In this document: positions 20,565 through 31,310 of the stretch, piece by piece
Layout of the letters: every line of letters begins with the position of its first letter
Position numbering within the stretch: position 1 is the first letter of the stretch
From: Allomyces macrogynus ATCC 38327
Taxonomy: Eukaryota; Blastocladiomycota; Blastocladiomycetes; Blastocladiales; Blastocladiaceae
Assembly: GCA_000151295.1 (NCBI GenBank)
Contig: GG745338.1
Span: 743,388-796,848, forward strand
DNA: 53,461 bases
Reading direction: 5' to 3'
Program-made: the position numbers and the translations under genes
The notes under the pieces: model-generated
The model's database searches: none
Told to the model about the DNA's origin: nothing
The model's input: the letters and a program-made list of their open reading frames with translations, nothing else

Positions 20565-22313
20565 ATGTCCGACGTCCTGAGCCGGCGCACGACCCCGGCC
20601 TACGACCTGGTCGACGACGACGATGCTCCACACAGCCGCGGCAGTTCCGTGACCGACGGCGAGTCGCTCCTGCTCAAGTCGCCCCGCCCGGCTGGACGGC
20701 CCCCGATCCTTGCTCCAAGGCCATTGCGCAAGCTGCTGTACTCTGCAACAGTCCCTCATCGCCGTCGGGCCTTACTTGCAGCCGTTGCTATCGCGGCGCT
20801 CTTCTTGCTGGGTCTCGTTTTGCGCTCGGGCCCATCCGAGCCAACGACTTTGGCCACGACCGCGGACGACCTCGACCAAGGTGGCGCAACGAGAACGTTC
20901 CTTGCCGCGACCGACGTGGATGCTGCTGCAGCCAGCATCATTGACGTGGCCGCACCCGCACCCGTTGCTGTCGCGACGCCCGCCGTTGATCCCCACCTCG
21001 AGTGGTTCCCGCCTGCTCGCGGCGACGCCGAGCCGCTGCCTGACCGCAGCCGAAGAGCCTCAGCCGTGGCCAGCGCCGACGTTTTCCAGCACTACCGTTC
21101 GCGCATCGACCCGGACGTGGCGTTTTGGGACGATCAGTCAGCCAACATCGAGCCCCGCGGTTCCGGGCGCAAACTCGGCCTCGTCGTCATTCCTGTGGGC
21201 CAGTCGTCGAAGCGCCGCGTCGACGAGCTCGTGCAGCAGTTTGGGCTCGACAATTTCGCGTTTTTGCTGTGTCTGTGGGACGACAGCACCTGGACCGAGT
21301 TTGATTGGTACCCGAAAGTCACAACCGTGCGTGGCCGCGGGCAGAACAAGTTTTGGTTTGTCAAGCGGTTTGTCCCGCCTGAAATCGCGCTTGCTTACGA
21401 CTATATTTGGCTGCTCGACGACGACGTGAGCATTGATCTCGATTGGGACCCGGTCGACGCGACCAAGGCCATGAAAAAGTACAATGTGCACTTTGCGCAG
21501 TCAGCGCTGACCATGGGCGAGCATTTCGCGCAAGGCCAGATCGAGCGGCGCGTGCCGCTGTACAAGGTCGGCCATTGGGCAAGTATGTTGCAACTTTCTC
21601 GTGTTTTCCATGCGGATGTGCTCTCTTTGTGGTTTTGCAACTCACCAATGTGCCGAACCTGTGACCGCAGATTTCATTGAAATGATGGCGCCAAGTAAGT
21701 TTTGCTCGTGTTCTTGGCCATCATCAAGTTTGAATTCCACGCCTGCGAGCTGACCACCCCTCGTTTCCCGCCCGACTAGTTATTTCGCGCGGCGCCTACG
21801 CATGCGCATGGACACTGATCCCATGGGACACCCGGTCGGCCTGGGGCATCGACAACATGCTCTACCCGGTGTGCAGTGCGTTCTCCACCCTTCCTTCCAC
21901 CCTCCCGTCAAGGTTCCGGCCACAGCAACTCACGCCACTCGGCTCTCCACCCTGTAGGCACCGTCGGGTACTGCCGGTTCGCGATCCTCGACGCGTTTCC
22001 GATGAAGCACCTTGACACCAAGACCTTTACCGGGAGCACGAGCCGGAACATGCGCGAGTCAGGTGCGACTGGCGACTTGATCAACTGGTTCTGCGCTCAC
22101 GTCGAGACGGGCCTGATCAGTGGGGCGCCCTGGGCCGCATCCATGCGCACCGCACTCTGTGGGCGGTTGGGGCGGCGCGATGTGTTCCACGATTACCGCA
22201 CGTTTGGCGAAATGCGGCCGACGCACGCGATTCGGACGGATACGTGCTTTGAGGAGCCAGGCGAGATGGGGGAAATGGCGGGCGTGCCATGGTGGTACCC
22301 GCGGGTGGTGTAG
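20565..22313 (+). CDS. DUF707 family protein 2, predicted type II Golgi glycosyltransferase
   Basis: Exons 20565-21582, 21671-21694, 21780-21875 and 21958-22313 give 497 residues; all three introns are phase 1. Residues near 80-100 (ALLAAVAIAALFLLGLVL) form the signal anchor. Core DUF707 blocks: RKLGLVVIPVGQSSK, FAFLLCLWDDSTW, RGQNKFWFVKRFVPPEI, YDYIWLLDDDVSID, FIEMMAP, VISRGAYACAWTLIPWDT, SAWGIDNMLYPVC and GYCRFAILDAFPMKHL. The 24-nt exon 21671-21694 encodes the family-typical FIEMMAP turn, which supports the splicing. It shares the family with the divergent upstream gene but is diverged and intron-rich where that one is intronless. Confidence 0.82.
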
Positions 22314-23026
22314 TGGAGGAGGAGGAGGAGGAGGAGGACGAGAGGGTAGGGCGATGTAGAGTATATGTAAGGCGCAATGTGCTTGACATCAATTTTGTTT
22401 GCTTGCTGGACTGTCGCCAAGGCCGTTGTGCGCGGCGCAAGCCATTTGAGAGATGAGTGACGGTGCGACTTCCAGAGAAAGACGTGGAGGAGATCGCTGG
22501 TGGGTTGAGTTGAGGTAGGCAAAGCGGAAAATGCCGATGCTGAGCATGATTCTGAGATGCTGATGGTCTGATAGTGAGGACGTTGTTGTGGCGACCTTGT
22601 CGGTTCAGTCGCAGGCCAGTAAAGTCATGACTGGATGGCTGGCTTGTACATCGTGAGCGTCAGGTCTGCCAAGATTGTGCACCCGCATTCTATTGGGCAG
22701 CGCTGACGCTTGCAAAATGATCTCATTCCTGCTGCAAAGTCCCTGTTTTCGTGGAAGCGGGCTAAGATTGTCGAAATACATAACGCCGCAAATCCTGGCT
22801 TGCGCGCGTCACAGCAGGAACATGAGCGTGTCCGAGTCAAGCTGTCTGTATTCAGGAATATATATATATATATATATAAGAGAAGGAAACACACAGCGGA
22901 GATCAACAAAACACGAACCCAAACAAACGGCCACGAAGAAAATGGAGAAAGACTGCAAGCCGAGCAGAACAAACGAACGAAAAAAATGAAGCAGAAATAA
23001 ATTCAATCGACACGGACGGGCAGCTC
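22314..23026. other. Intergenic, AT-rich between convergent genes
   Basis: Noticeably lower GC than average, with an (AT)n run at 22858-22878 and A-rich sequence to 23000. This fits 3' flanks of two convergent genes. No coding region recognised. Confidence 0.6.
22858..22878. repeat. (AT)n microsatellite
   Basis: About ten uninterrupted AT dinucleotides between the convergent 3' ends of DUF707-2 and CK2 beta. Confidence 0.95.
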
Positions 23027-23857
23027 TCATGTTTGTGGCACAGCGTCGACAACCATGTCAAACTCGCCGGCCATGTACGCGGCCGACACGGCACCGGCCG
23101 CCACGCTCGCGTTCACGGCCGTTGTTGGCTTGCCCGGTTCTGGCGCGCGCTCGACCATCTCGCGCAGCTTCTGGCGTGCGCGCTGGCGTGACGCGACGGC
23201 ATGGATCCGGAACCCGAAAATCTTGGGCGTGTAGGTCTCGAGCGGGTGTTCGGGCAATCCGACCTTATCCATCGGGTGGTCGGCGGGCCGGTGGTCTGCC
23301 GGAATCGCCATCGGGTGGCTCGAGAGCATGAGGTGCGGGAACGTGGTACTCCAAAACGCGCCGTCTAGGTTGGCGTGGCGCGCGAGTTTGGGCGTGTAGA
23401 TATCTTGGCATTTCGGGCAGTAGAGCTTGACCTTGGATTTGCCGAGCACGTCGTCGAGCCCAACGGGCAAAACGGGCGCGCCGCCGCACAGAACGCGCGG
23501 GCAGGTGCCAAACTCGTGCCGGCGGTACTTGTCGGCCATTTTTTGCATGCCGCGCGCCGTTAGGATGAACCGCGCGTGAATGAGGCCGTAGAGCGTGCTG
23601 GCGGCGCGCTCGAGCCGTGTGCGCGTAATCTCGTCGTTGATCGTGTGGGTGTCGGCACGGTCGAGAATCACGTCGAGCGCCTGCGGGTACCACTCGACCT
23701 CGGCGTTGAGGCCCGTCAGGTTGAACCGGTCGAGAATAAAGTCCTCGTCGACATTGCAAAAGTACTCGTGGCCGCGCGCGTCGAGAAATTCCTCGACCCA
23801 GTACTTGCCGTCGCTCGAGCCGGACGACAGGTCGCTTGAGCGCTCCGACAGGTTCAT
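23027..23857 (-). CDS. CKB1: Casein kinase II regulatory (beta) subunit
   Basis: Intronless, 276 residues. Conserved blocks: WVEEFLDARGHEYFCNVDEDFI, RFNLTGLN, TLYGLIHARFILTARGM, then the zinc finger CPRVLC ... KLYCPKCQDIYTPK (four Cys), GAFWSTTFPHLM and PKIFGFRIH. The protein forms the dimeric platform of the CK2 holoenzyme in nucleus and cytoplasm. The ATG at 23857 gives a Ser-rich N-terminus of normal length. The frame stays open another 80 codons upstream, but that part is Pro/Arg-rich and unlike the family. In place of the usual acidic patch there is an ILDRADTHTINDE segment, so the autoregulatory acidic loop looks weaker. Divergent to the STRIP gene. Confidence 0.93.
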   Translation of the reverse strand: MNLSERSSDLSSGSSDGKYWVEEFLDARGHEYFCNVDEDFILDRFNLTGLNAEVEWYPQALDVILDRADTHTINDEITRTRLERAASTLYGLIHARFILTARGMQKMADKYRRHEFGTCPRVLCGGAPVLPVGLDDVLGKSKVKLYCPKCQDIYTPKLARHANLDGAFWSTTFPHLMLSSHPMAIPADHRPADHPMDKVGLPEHPLETYTPKIFGFRIHAVASRQRARQKLREMVERAPEPGKPTTAVNASVAAGAVSAAYMAGEFDMVVDAVPQT

Positions 23858-24350
23858 GGCGCGAGGGGGGTGGCGGGGCCGGCGCCGGCGCGTATGTACA
23901 GGGGGTGCGCGCGGGTGCGTTTGCGGCAAGTCGGGTGCCGCGCGGGGTGTTGATGGATTCCAGTGGGCGCCTGATCGATGATGGTGCATTGGCGGGCGGT
24001 GTGCTCCGCTAAACGTGCGGTGGGCGGCGCGCGTCGTGGTCATGCGCCGGCACGTGCCCCAGCGCGACCCACAACACGTGCGGTGGATGTGCGGTGAAAG
24101 TTGCACGTGGCGCGCGTCGCGAAGCGTCCCTGCTTGTCCGCGCCCTCAAACCACCTCTTCTGATCTGCAGTCCGCGCGACGATATTTCGAGCCCACCAAC
24201 GTACCGACCAGCTGTTAACTGCCTGCAAGCAATAGCACGGCGGATCTGTTCCCTACCGTTGCCCGAATCTCGGGTGCTTGCGGCGTGTCGGCGGCGCGGT
24301 CGGCCATCCAGCGATCAACACCAGGGCAGCAACAACAGTCACTCCCAACC
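23858..24350. other. Divergent promoter region of CK2 beta and STRIP genes
   Basis: 493 nt between two divergent start codons. No TATA box or other motif stands out. Confidence 0.5.
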
Positions 24351-27025
24351 ATGGCGTCGCTCACGGCCTCGCCGGCAGGTACCAGCGACCAGCTCGTCGT
24401 CGACCCAGCCGATCTGCTCGACGCTCTACCGGTATTGCTTGCACCGAGAAATGATTTCTGAGCAACCAGCAATGTTCTCACCGCCAGCGCATAGATCACC
24501 AACTACAACAACGAGGAATACGACACAGTCGACCGCGAGCTTGCTGCGTTTTTCACCATTGGCGAGGATGGGCTCGTTCCGCGCGAAATTCCGTTTGAAG
24601 GTGCGCTTTCCGCCCGGTCACACCTTGCATTTGATCGCGACTAACGTTGGCCATCCCAGAAAGGTGGCACCACATGTCGTGGCCCGACCACAAGCGCGAG
24701 ATTGGCCGTTTGCTTGACGCGCTCGACACGACCACCTGGCGCACCGCACTCGACCGGCTGCACTGGATTGCAGTTGGTGTCCCGACCCGACAATCCAACC
24801 GCGACCCGTGGATTATTTCCCTGAAGCGCACGCACACGGGGCTCGCGCAAGCCGGGTTCCTCGCGTGCCTCTGGCCGCGGCTCCGCGCGGCGCTCGACGA
24901 CCTCGATGCGGTCACCAAGACGAGTATCATCAATTCGACGGCGGCAAGCGTGGTCACGGTCCCCGTCGACCTCCGCGTCCTGCTCGGATGCATGTTTGCG
25001 CACGTGCTCGCGTGCTTTCATTTCCAGATCCCGCTCGATTTTGGCGAGCCGCCCTACGCACTGACGCTGATCCGGTTCCTGGCGCGAGCCGACCCGGACA
25101 GGACGCCCTTGCCGCTGTTGAAAAAGGTGATTTTGGCAGCATAACCATTTGACGGGCTATGTGTTGACCCTGTGATTCTTTCCCGCACCTAGGTCACGCT
25201 CACGCTCTGGAAGCTGCTCCTCGGCCACCTCGGCGACCTGCCGCGCGCGCGCGCCATCAAGGAGACGCTGATGCGCTTCTACCACCTCAACCCGCCGCCC
25301 GCGTCCCCCGCCACCGCGAGCCCATCCAACTCGCCTGTCGCCCCAGCACCACCACCTTTCGAGACCAAGGCATCGCCACAAGACTACGCGCAGGCGTGGG
25401 CACTCCTGGTCGCGCGGTACCCGGCGATCGACCTCCCAGCTCCCCCTCCACGACTCCCCACCATGCCGAACCCACCGACCGCGCACCATCCGCCGCGGCG
25501 CATGTTTGCCGCGCGGAAAAAGGTCTCGTCGCAAGACCATTTGCTGCTTCCCGTCTCGCCCGTCCCGTCACCCGCACCGTCCCCACCGCCGTCGCCGTTA
25601 CCGGGCGGCGGCGAGTGGCGCGCGAGTGCCGAGGCCGGAATGGCGGCTGTAGCCGCGGGCGTGCATGTGGATACAACGGGTGCGGCGCACGAGGGGGAAG
25701 GATTGCCGCTGCCGCTTCGCGAGTACGTGGAGACGTTCAAGAAGCACCAGCGCGAGTCGCTGTTTGCGCACATGTTGCCGCAAATCGACCCGGAGTACCC
25801 GCCGGAATTAGACGAGTATGTGGATGCGGTCAAGGCGATTTACGTACGTTGGTGCTGTGTGGCGGATCGCGTTGCCACTGTTCTTCGCTGATTTCTTGTG
25901 CCCGTTGGATGTGTAGAGCGCGCTGCTGCCGGACCTCGACAAGTTCCTGCAGCACCTCTTGCACCTCCTCTCCGCGACCGCGCTGACCCCACCGATCCCG
26001 CACCCGACCGCCGTGCAAGCCGCCGACCGGCGCGAGCGGGACCTCGCTGCGCTCGCGACCGCGTCGATCCTATCCCTTCTCCTGCGGCACACAACGCTCG
26101 TGCACCCGCTGATGGGCAGCCACATTGCGCACACGCTCGTCGACGGCAACGGGCTCGTGCCGCTGCTGCAAGTCCTGAACGTACCGGACATTGACCGATT
26201 GTGGGCGCCCACGACCGCGCCGCCACCCTCGATGTGGCCGTTTCCGGCCGATTTAGTCCTACCGCACACGGCCGCGGGGTCTTTGACAGCGTGGAGCGCG
26301 GCGGTGACGGCGATGCACGTGCTGCGTATGCTGCGCGCGCTGACGAAAGGCCACGTGCACCGTGTGCTGTTCCTGTACCAGCACAAGACGTTCAATGTGA
26401 TGAAGCGGTGGGTCGGCGGAGCGCACAACTATGCGCTCGTCAAGGCCGCGCTGAAGTTGGTCAAGGCGCAGATGCCGTTCATGTCGCGCAAGTGGCGGCA
26501 GAGTACGTTCTTTTCGGCGATGGACGCGGATGGTGTGCCCGGTGCTAACGCGGGAACCGGTTTTGGCGTAGGCAACATTGCGCTCATTTCGCTCATCTAC
26601 CACCACCTGACGCCGAAACTCGTCGACGACTACCTGATGACGACCGACCCGGAGGCCGAAGCGGCCGACGGTCTGGTGTGTTGCTCCCCACCTCACCCCA
26701 TCCCCACCCACGATTCTGTGTTGACTGACCTTATTTCTCTCTCTAGCGCCACGAAGAACACATCTGCACGCTCATCACGTCCTTCCACGCGCACCACTTC
26801 CCGGACGTTGTGCACGCACACCACCCGCGGCGCCGCGGGACGGCGACGCCCGACTCAGACTCGGACGCCGACCGGCCGTCGCCCATGTCGACGCCGTTGC
26901 TGGCCGCACTCGCGTCTCTGCATCTTGGCGATGACGACGACGAGCCAAGGGACGATGGGGTCCTCGAGGAGTGGCGCGACGAGTACGAGGAGACGATGCA
27001 GGTGCACGAGTGGTGGAAACAGTGA
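24351..27025 (+). CDS. far11: STRIPAK component Far11/STRIP (N1221 and DUF3402 domains)
   Basis: Exons 24351-24431, 24495-24600, 24660-25126, 25193-25843, 25917-26675 and 26747-27025 give 780 residues in frame. The N-terminal half (NYNNEEYDTVDREL, WHHMSWPDHKREIGRLLDAL, then a helical repeat) matches the N1221 region. The C-terminal half (HRVLFLYQHKTFNVMKRW, NYALVKAALKLVKAQMPFMSRKWRQ, NIALISLIYHHL) matches the STRIP1/Far11 C-terminal domain. This protein scaffolds the STRIPAK complex (PP2A, striatin, GCK kinases), which controls polarity, septation and cell fusion in fungi. A Pro-rich linker and an acidic tail are species-specific. All donors are GTATTG, GTGCG, GTGAT, GTACGT or GTGTG. Confidence 0.88.
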
Positions 27026-27192
27026 TTGCTGGGGACATGCGCAGTGTGTATTGCGGAGGGAGAAGGGGACATCGAATGGAATTCGGGGGGAATGACAACA
27101 CCCAACCACACAAGGAAGGAAGGAATGAAAAGATGGCAACGCAGCAAACGATCTCAGCGACGCGCCACGCGCACGACCTGGGGCGCGCACCG

Positions 27193-28738
27193 TCACAAGG
27201 TGGCCAGCATCGACGCGACCGCAATCGTGAGCGCGACCATGGCCGCGCCGTGTCCCGCCATCGCGCGCGGCGCCGCGCCGTTCAACAGGTCGCCGCGGTG
27301 GTCGACATTCGGCGACTTTTCGCCCTTTTTCGGCAAATCCCACCCGGGCGGCGGTTTGCGCAGACCCGTCACATTGGCCGCGGTCGAGTACAGGTAGAGG
27401 TTGCCAAGTACGCCTTTGGCGCGCGACTTTGGGATCGTCGGGTACTTGTTCCCCGGAAACCGGTTGTGGAAGAAGGGGCTTTCCTCTATCAGCGTCCCAA
27501 AACACCGTCAGAAGAGAGATAAAACATGGTCGAGGATACGAGAAGCAAATACGTACGTGCGCTGCGGTACGCTGGCATGCCGAGGCACGTGGCGAGCGAG
27601 ACGAGCTGCAAGTCGCGGCGCGCGCGAAGCGCCGTGATGACGGCTTGCAGCGCGTTCATCGACTGCCGAGTGGGTGGAGAAGGTCATTCGCCATTGGAAG
27701 AATGCCGTAGTGCCGATAGTCGATCTTACATAGCCCAAAATATCGTGCTGCAAATGAATCGCGCCGCCGGCAAGCGAGACCCCCGCGGCAGGTGTCGTCA
27801 CCCCCGGCGGACTCGCGGCCAGCATAGTCGTCACCTGCTGGATGACCGCCGCGGCACGCTGCGCATCGGTCAAGTTGGTGCGCGTCGACTGTGCCCAATC
27901 GGTCGTATCAAACGAGACGCCAACGGGCACGTACCCCCAGGTATCGAGCGTCGGCAAAATACCCGCGTTCGTCTCAAGGTACGGCGGGCGGAAAAGCCGC
28001 GGCAGCTTGCCGATATTCTCGTAGACGACCATGTCGTTGAAATACATCAGCGTGCGCAGCGTGCCGATTGACAGGTTGGTGGCGGGCAGTCCTTCCGTGT
28101 GCCCGTTCACGACCGACCGGTGGTTGTAGGTGTGCGTGCCGATAATGTGCCCGGCCGCCGCGGCCGCGCGCATGGATGCGGCAAACGAGGGCTTTTCGAG
28201 TGCGTGGATGGCGTTGACAAAGAAGGTGCCCGTGACGTTGTTGCTGTTGAGGATTTGCACCGCCTGGTCCGTAGACTATCGCAGAATCGGATTCAATCGT
28301 GATCAGTTTTTGGATCCCATCTGTCCCACCCATGAATTTACTCAGCCCAACCAACGAACGTACGTAGGACGGCCCATCGTCAAACGTGAGCGCAAACATG
28401 TTGTTCTGCACGCACCGCTGGATCGGCACGGCACCGTACGCACATGCGCCGCAGTCGGCAGGACAAGTGCCACACGTTTCGCCCGAGAGGATCGCGCACA
28501 CGCCATCGCCGCACCCCGAGTATCCTGCGGGCAACGATGCATTGGCGCTGGTCGTGAACACGGCGTCGGGCGTGTCGCCAAGCGTGTCGGCCTCGGCCAT
28601 CTTCCACGAATCAACGGATTTGCTCGAGGGGGTCGGGCACGAGCCTTTGGGCGTCACGCACCACGCCAACGGCGGCGCGTAGTCGGCGCGGGCGACGGCG
28701 AGGATCAGCGCGAGCGCCACCACCGCGTGGGCGAGCAT
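27193..28738 (-). CDS. GPI-anchored chitin deacetylase (polysaccharide deacetylase, CE4)
   Basis: Exons (minus order) 28364-28738, 27730-28275, 27557-27662 and 27193-27485 give 439 residues. A signal peptide (MLAHAVVALALILAVARA) is followed by a Cys-rich module (CGDGVC ... ETCGTCPADCGACA), then the NodB domain: TFDDGP (Asp pair), GTHTYNHRS (metal His), RPPYLETN and a final LQHDILGY with the catalytic His. The C-terminus ends NGAAPRAMAGHGAAM plus a hydrophobic tail, a GPI-attachment signal. It removes acetyl groups from chitin at the wall or plasma membrane to make chitosan. An ATG 69 nt upstream (28807) is in frame but would bury the signal peptide, so 28738 was chosen. Its last exon faces the STRIP 3' end 167 nt away. 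Confidence 0.9.
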
Positions 28739-31310
28739 GGCGGTGGTCAGGAGCGGCGAGCACAGTGCGGATGGGCGGTGGTGGGTCGAGGATCGGCGTG
28801 GGGTCATTTGCAGTCGACGGCCGGCCTGGCGGTTTCGTGGCTGCGGAAGAGCGAGGGAAATTTATGTCGAAGTGGTCGGGCGACGTGGCGACACTGGGCT
28901 TGGCGACTCGGGGGATCTATTGATGTCGGCCGCCGGACGCCCGCCGACGGCACTGAGCCCAACCGCGGGAATGGGATGGATCCTGTGGGCTCCGCCTTGG
29001 CAGAGAATCAGAGGCGGTGCGCCCACGCCATATCCGCCAACAATGCACCGGATATGCACCAGATCGCGCCCTTGGCAGCGGCAAGGTCAGCGTCACGCTG
29101 TCGCGCGCGGGGGACGCGGCCCACGTGGGGACTCGGCGTGCGCGAGCCGCCATTCAGATGGCAAGCGACAGCGCTGACGTGGGCAGGGACGGCGAGGTGG
29201 GCGTGGGCCAGCGGTGGTGCAAGTGATTGAACGCGCGTCGCGTCTCGCGCACCGTCTCGCACCACCGTGATCCACCGCTGATTGGCTATCCTCAAAGCGC
29301 CTGCTCAAACAATCAAAGAAAGTTATCGTCATCAGCGTCGGTTACACATGCCCCTGCGGGCTATGCTGGTGGCGATGCCCATGTTTTATCTCCCTCCCCG
29401 CGTTGCATCCTCCTGCCCCACCCAGCAATATGCCCGAGTTTCAAGCTTGCACGACGCGCACGACCCGAGTAACGCACAAAAAATCATGGCACACCGACGC
29501 GACACGCTGCCGCTGGTCCCAGGATTAGCACGAGCCCATGCACGTCGTGCGACTGGCGCTGACCGATCGACAACGCGGCGGCGACGTGGCAGCGCGACGA
29601 GAGTCGGCGCCCGCCCCGAGCAACTGACTGTAAAGCAAGGATTTACGCGCCGATCGTGCCAACCCATCAGTCGGCAGGCAGGGACTACTTGCGGTTCAGT
29701 TCCTGCCCGCCGCCGCCCATGAAATGTGCCGTGGCATCACCGGCAGCACGCGCGCCGCTTCGTCGCGTCGCGAAAAGTTGATCGTTCGTTCCAGCAAGTG
29801 GTGGCGGGTGCTTTTAGTGCAAGGAGATGATGGGGCAGCCAGCCAAGTGGTGTTGAGGGGTGGTGTGGCGCGGCAGGGACGCTCGTGCACTGTGGGAACG
29901 AAGCGGCGCGCGACCAGCCAGACCGACCGACCAGAACAGCATAGGCCGGACCGAGGCGACTCCCGAAACGGACAACCGACTGGAAGCTCGCGTCGCCACG
30001 GCGCGTCATGCGTGGGCGGAGTGACGAGCAAGGACGCGGCCTCGTGCGACCCTTCCACCCCGCAAAAGCTTTCTTGGCCGCGAACCGACGAGCGTTGCGC
30101 GGAGATACGCACGCGTGCGTGCGCGCGCGAGTGTTTGCGCGAGAACCGGTTTGGGTCGCGTGCAAAACCAGTCCTTGTTTCGGCCATTGGCAAGCGAAGC
30201 GGGCGGCGCATTCGGGTCACGACTGCGATGGGAACGGCGGCAAGCATGATCCCTGTCGGGCCTGGTCCACGGCGCTGGCCGCGACGACGCCGGCGTGGAT
30301 CCGGTGGGACGCACGGAGGCGGGCCCTGACACATCGCATGTCGATCGGTCGCAAGTTGGAGGCAAGGGGGACATCAGCATCGACTCCATGGCGCAGACGA
30401 GCCACGGCGCACAGTCTGACGCGGCCGCGGTGCGTCCAGGGTCTGCGAACGCAATAGCGTTAAGCTCGATGCCGGTCCGCGCGGGCGACGATGTAGAGGG
30501 CAACCGGGCCGCGTCACGGTGATCGCGGCGGAGGCCGCGGAGGCGGCGGTGGCCGCGGTGGTCGGGTGGCCGTGGTCGCTGGTGGTCGTCGGCCCGCTGG
30601 CGAGGCGACGCGTCGCGTCGTGGGCAGGCGTCAGGTGACTGCGCTGAAGGCAGGCGTCGCCGCTCGCGCGCACAGATCGATGCGCTGCGAATAGCGCACC
30701 TCCGCCACCACGGCCGACTTGGCTGCCTTCGACACCGTCCTGCACGCCGAGCCCAGCGGCACCGGCGTGCGCGCGCGCGCGCCCTCCATCGTGCGGCCTT
30801 GGCCCCTTCCACCCCCGCACCCGCACCACCCGTGCCGGCCCGTGCTCTGCGCGTGCCGGGCGTGGCCCGATTTATAACTGCGCAAGGCCCCCCCGCCTCG
30901 CTCGTCGCCCCCAAAGCTCACTCTTCTGCTGGTCGCCCGCTGCTCGCAGCTTCCTCTCTCTCCATTCCCTTGCCGCACCCTCCTCTGCGCGGCCACCGAC
31001 CAACCCACCGACCGCTCGACCCCTCGACGAGCACGACAACAACGGCAACGACGCACAGGCCTGCAAGCAGCCCTTCTCCGCCCTTGGCTGCACTCTTGCT
31101 GGCCCGCCCGTCGCTTGCCTGCGTGTCCCCGCTTTTGCCGAGCGCCTGCGCTTGCCGCTAGAGTAGCTCGTCGTTGCGGTCGCTCGACAACATCGTTCTT
31201 GTCCTCGTCGTCTCGTCGGGGCCCCCGTTCCGAAGCCAAAGCCGCCGCGCGCAGAGAGCGCTCGCTGCTTTGCTTCTTCCTCGCTTCCTCCCGGTCGAGC
31301 AGCAACTACC
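28739..31310. other. Long intergenic region, promoters of chitin deacetylase and Sel1 genes
   Basis: About 2.6 kb between divergent genes. Several long ORFs exist on both strands, but they are Arg/Pro/Ala-rich and mutually overlapping, as expected of GC-rich noncoding DNA. TTTATAA at 30871 could serve either strand. A 52-codon minus-strand frame starting near 30790 is noted but not called. No tRNA or repeat recognised. Confidence 0.5.

Noticed and set aside
23858..24106. Upstream extension of CK2 beta to 24106
   Set aside because: In frame, but Pro/Arg/His-rich. The family N-terminus fits the ATG at 23857.
30006..30914. 302-codon minus-strand ORF between chitin deacetylase and Sel1 genes
   Set aside because: Arg/Ala/Pro/Ser composition without domain pattern, overlapping equally long frames on the other strand.
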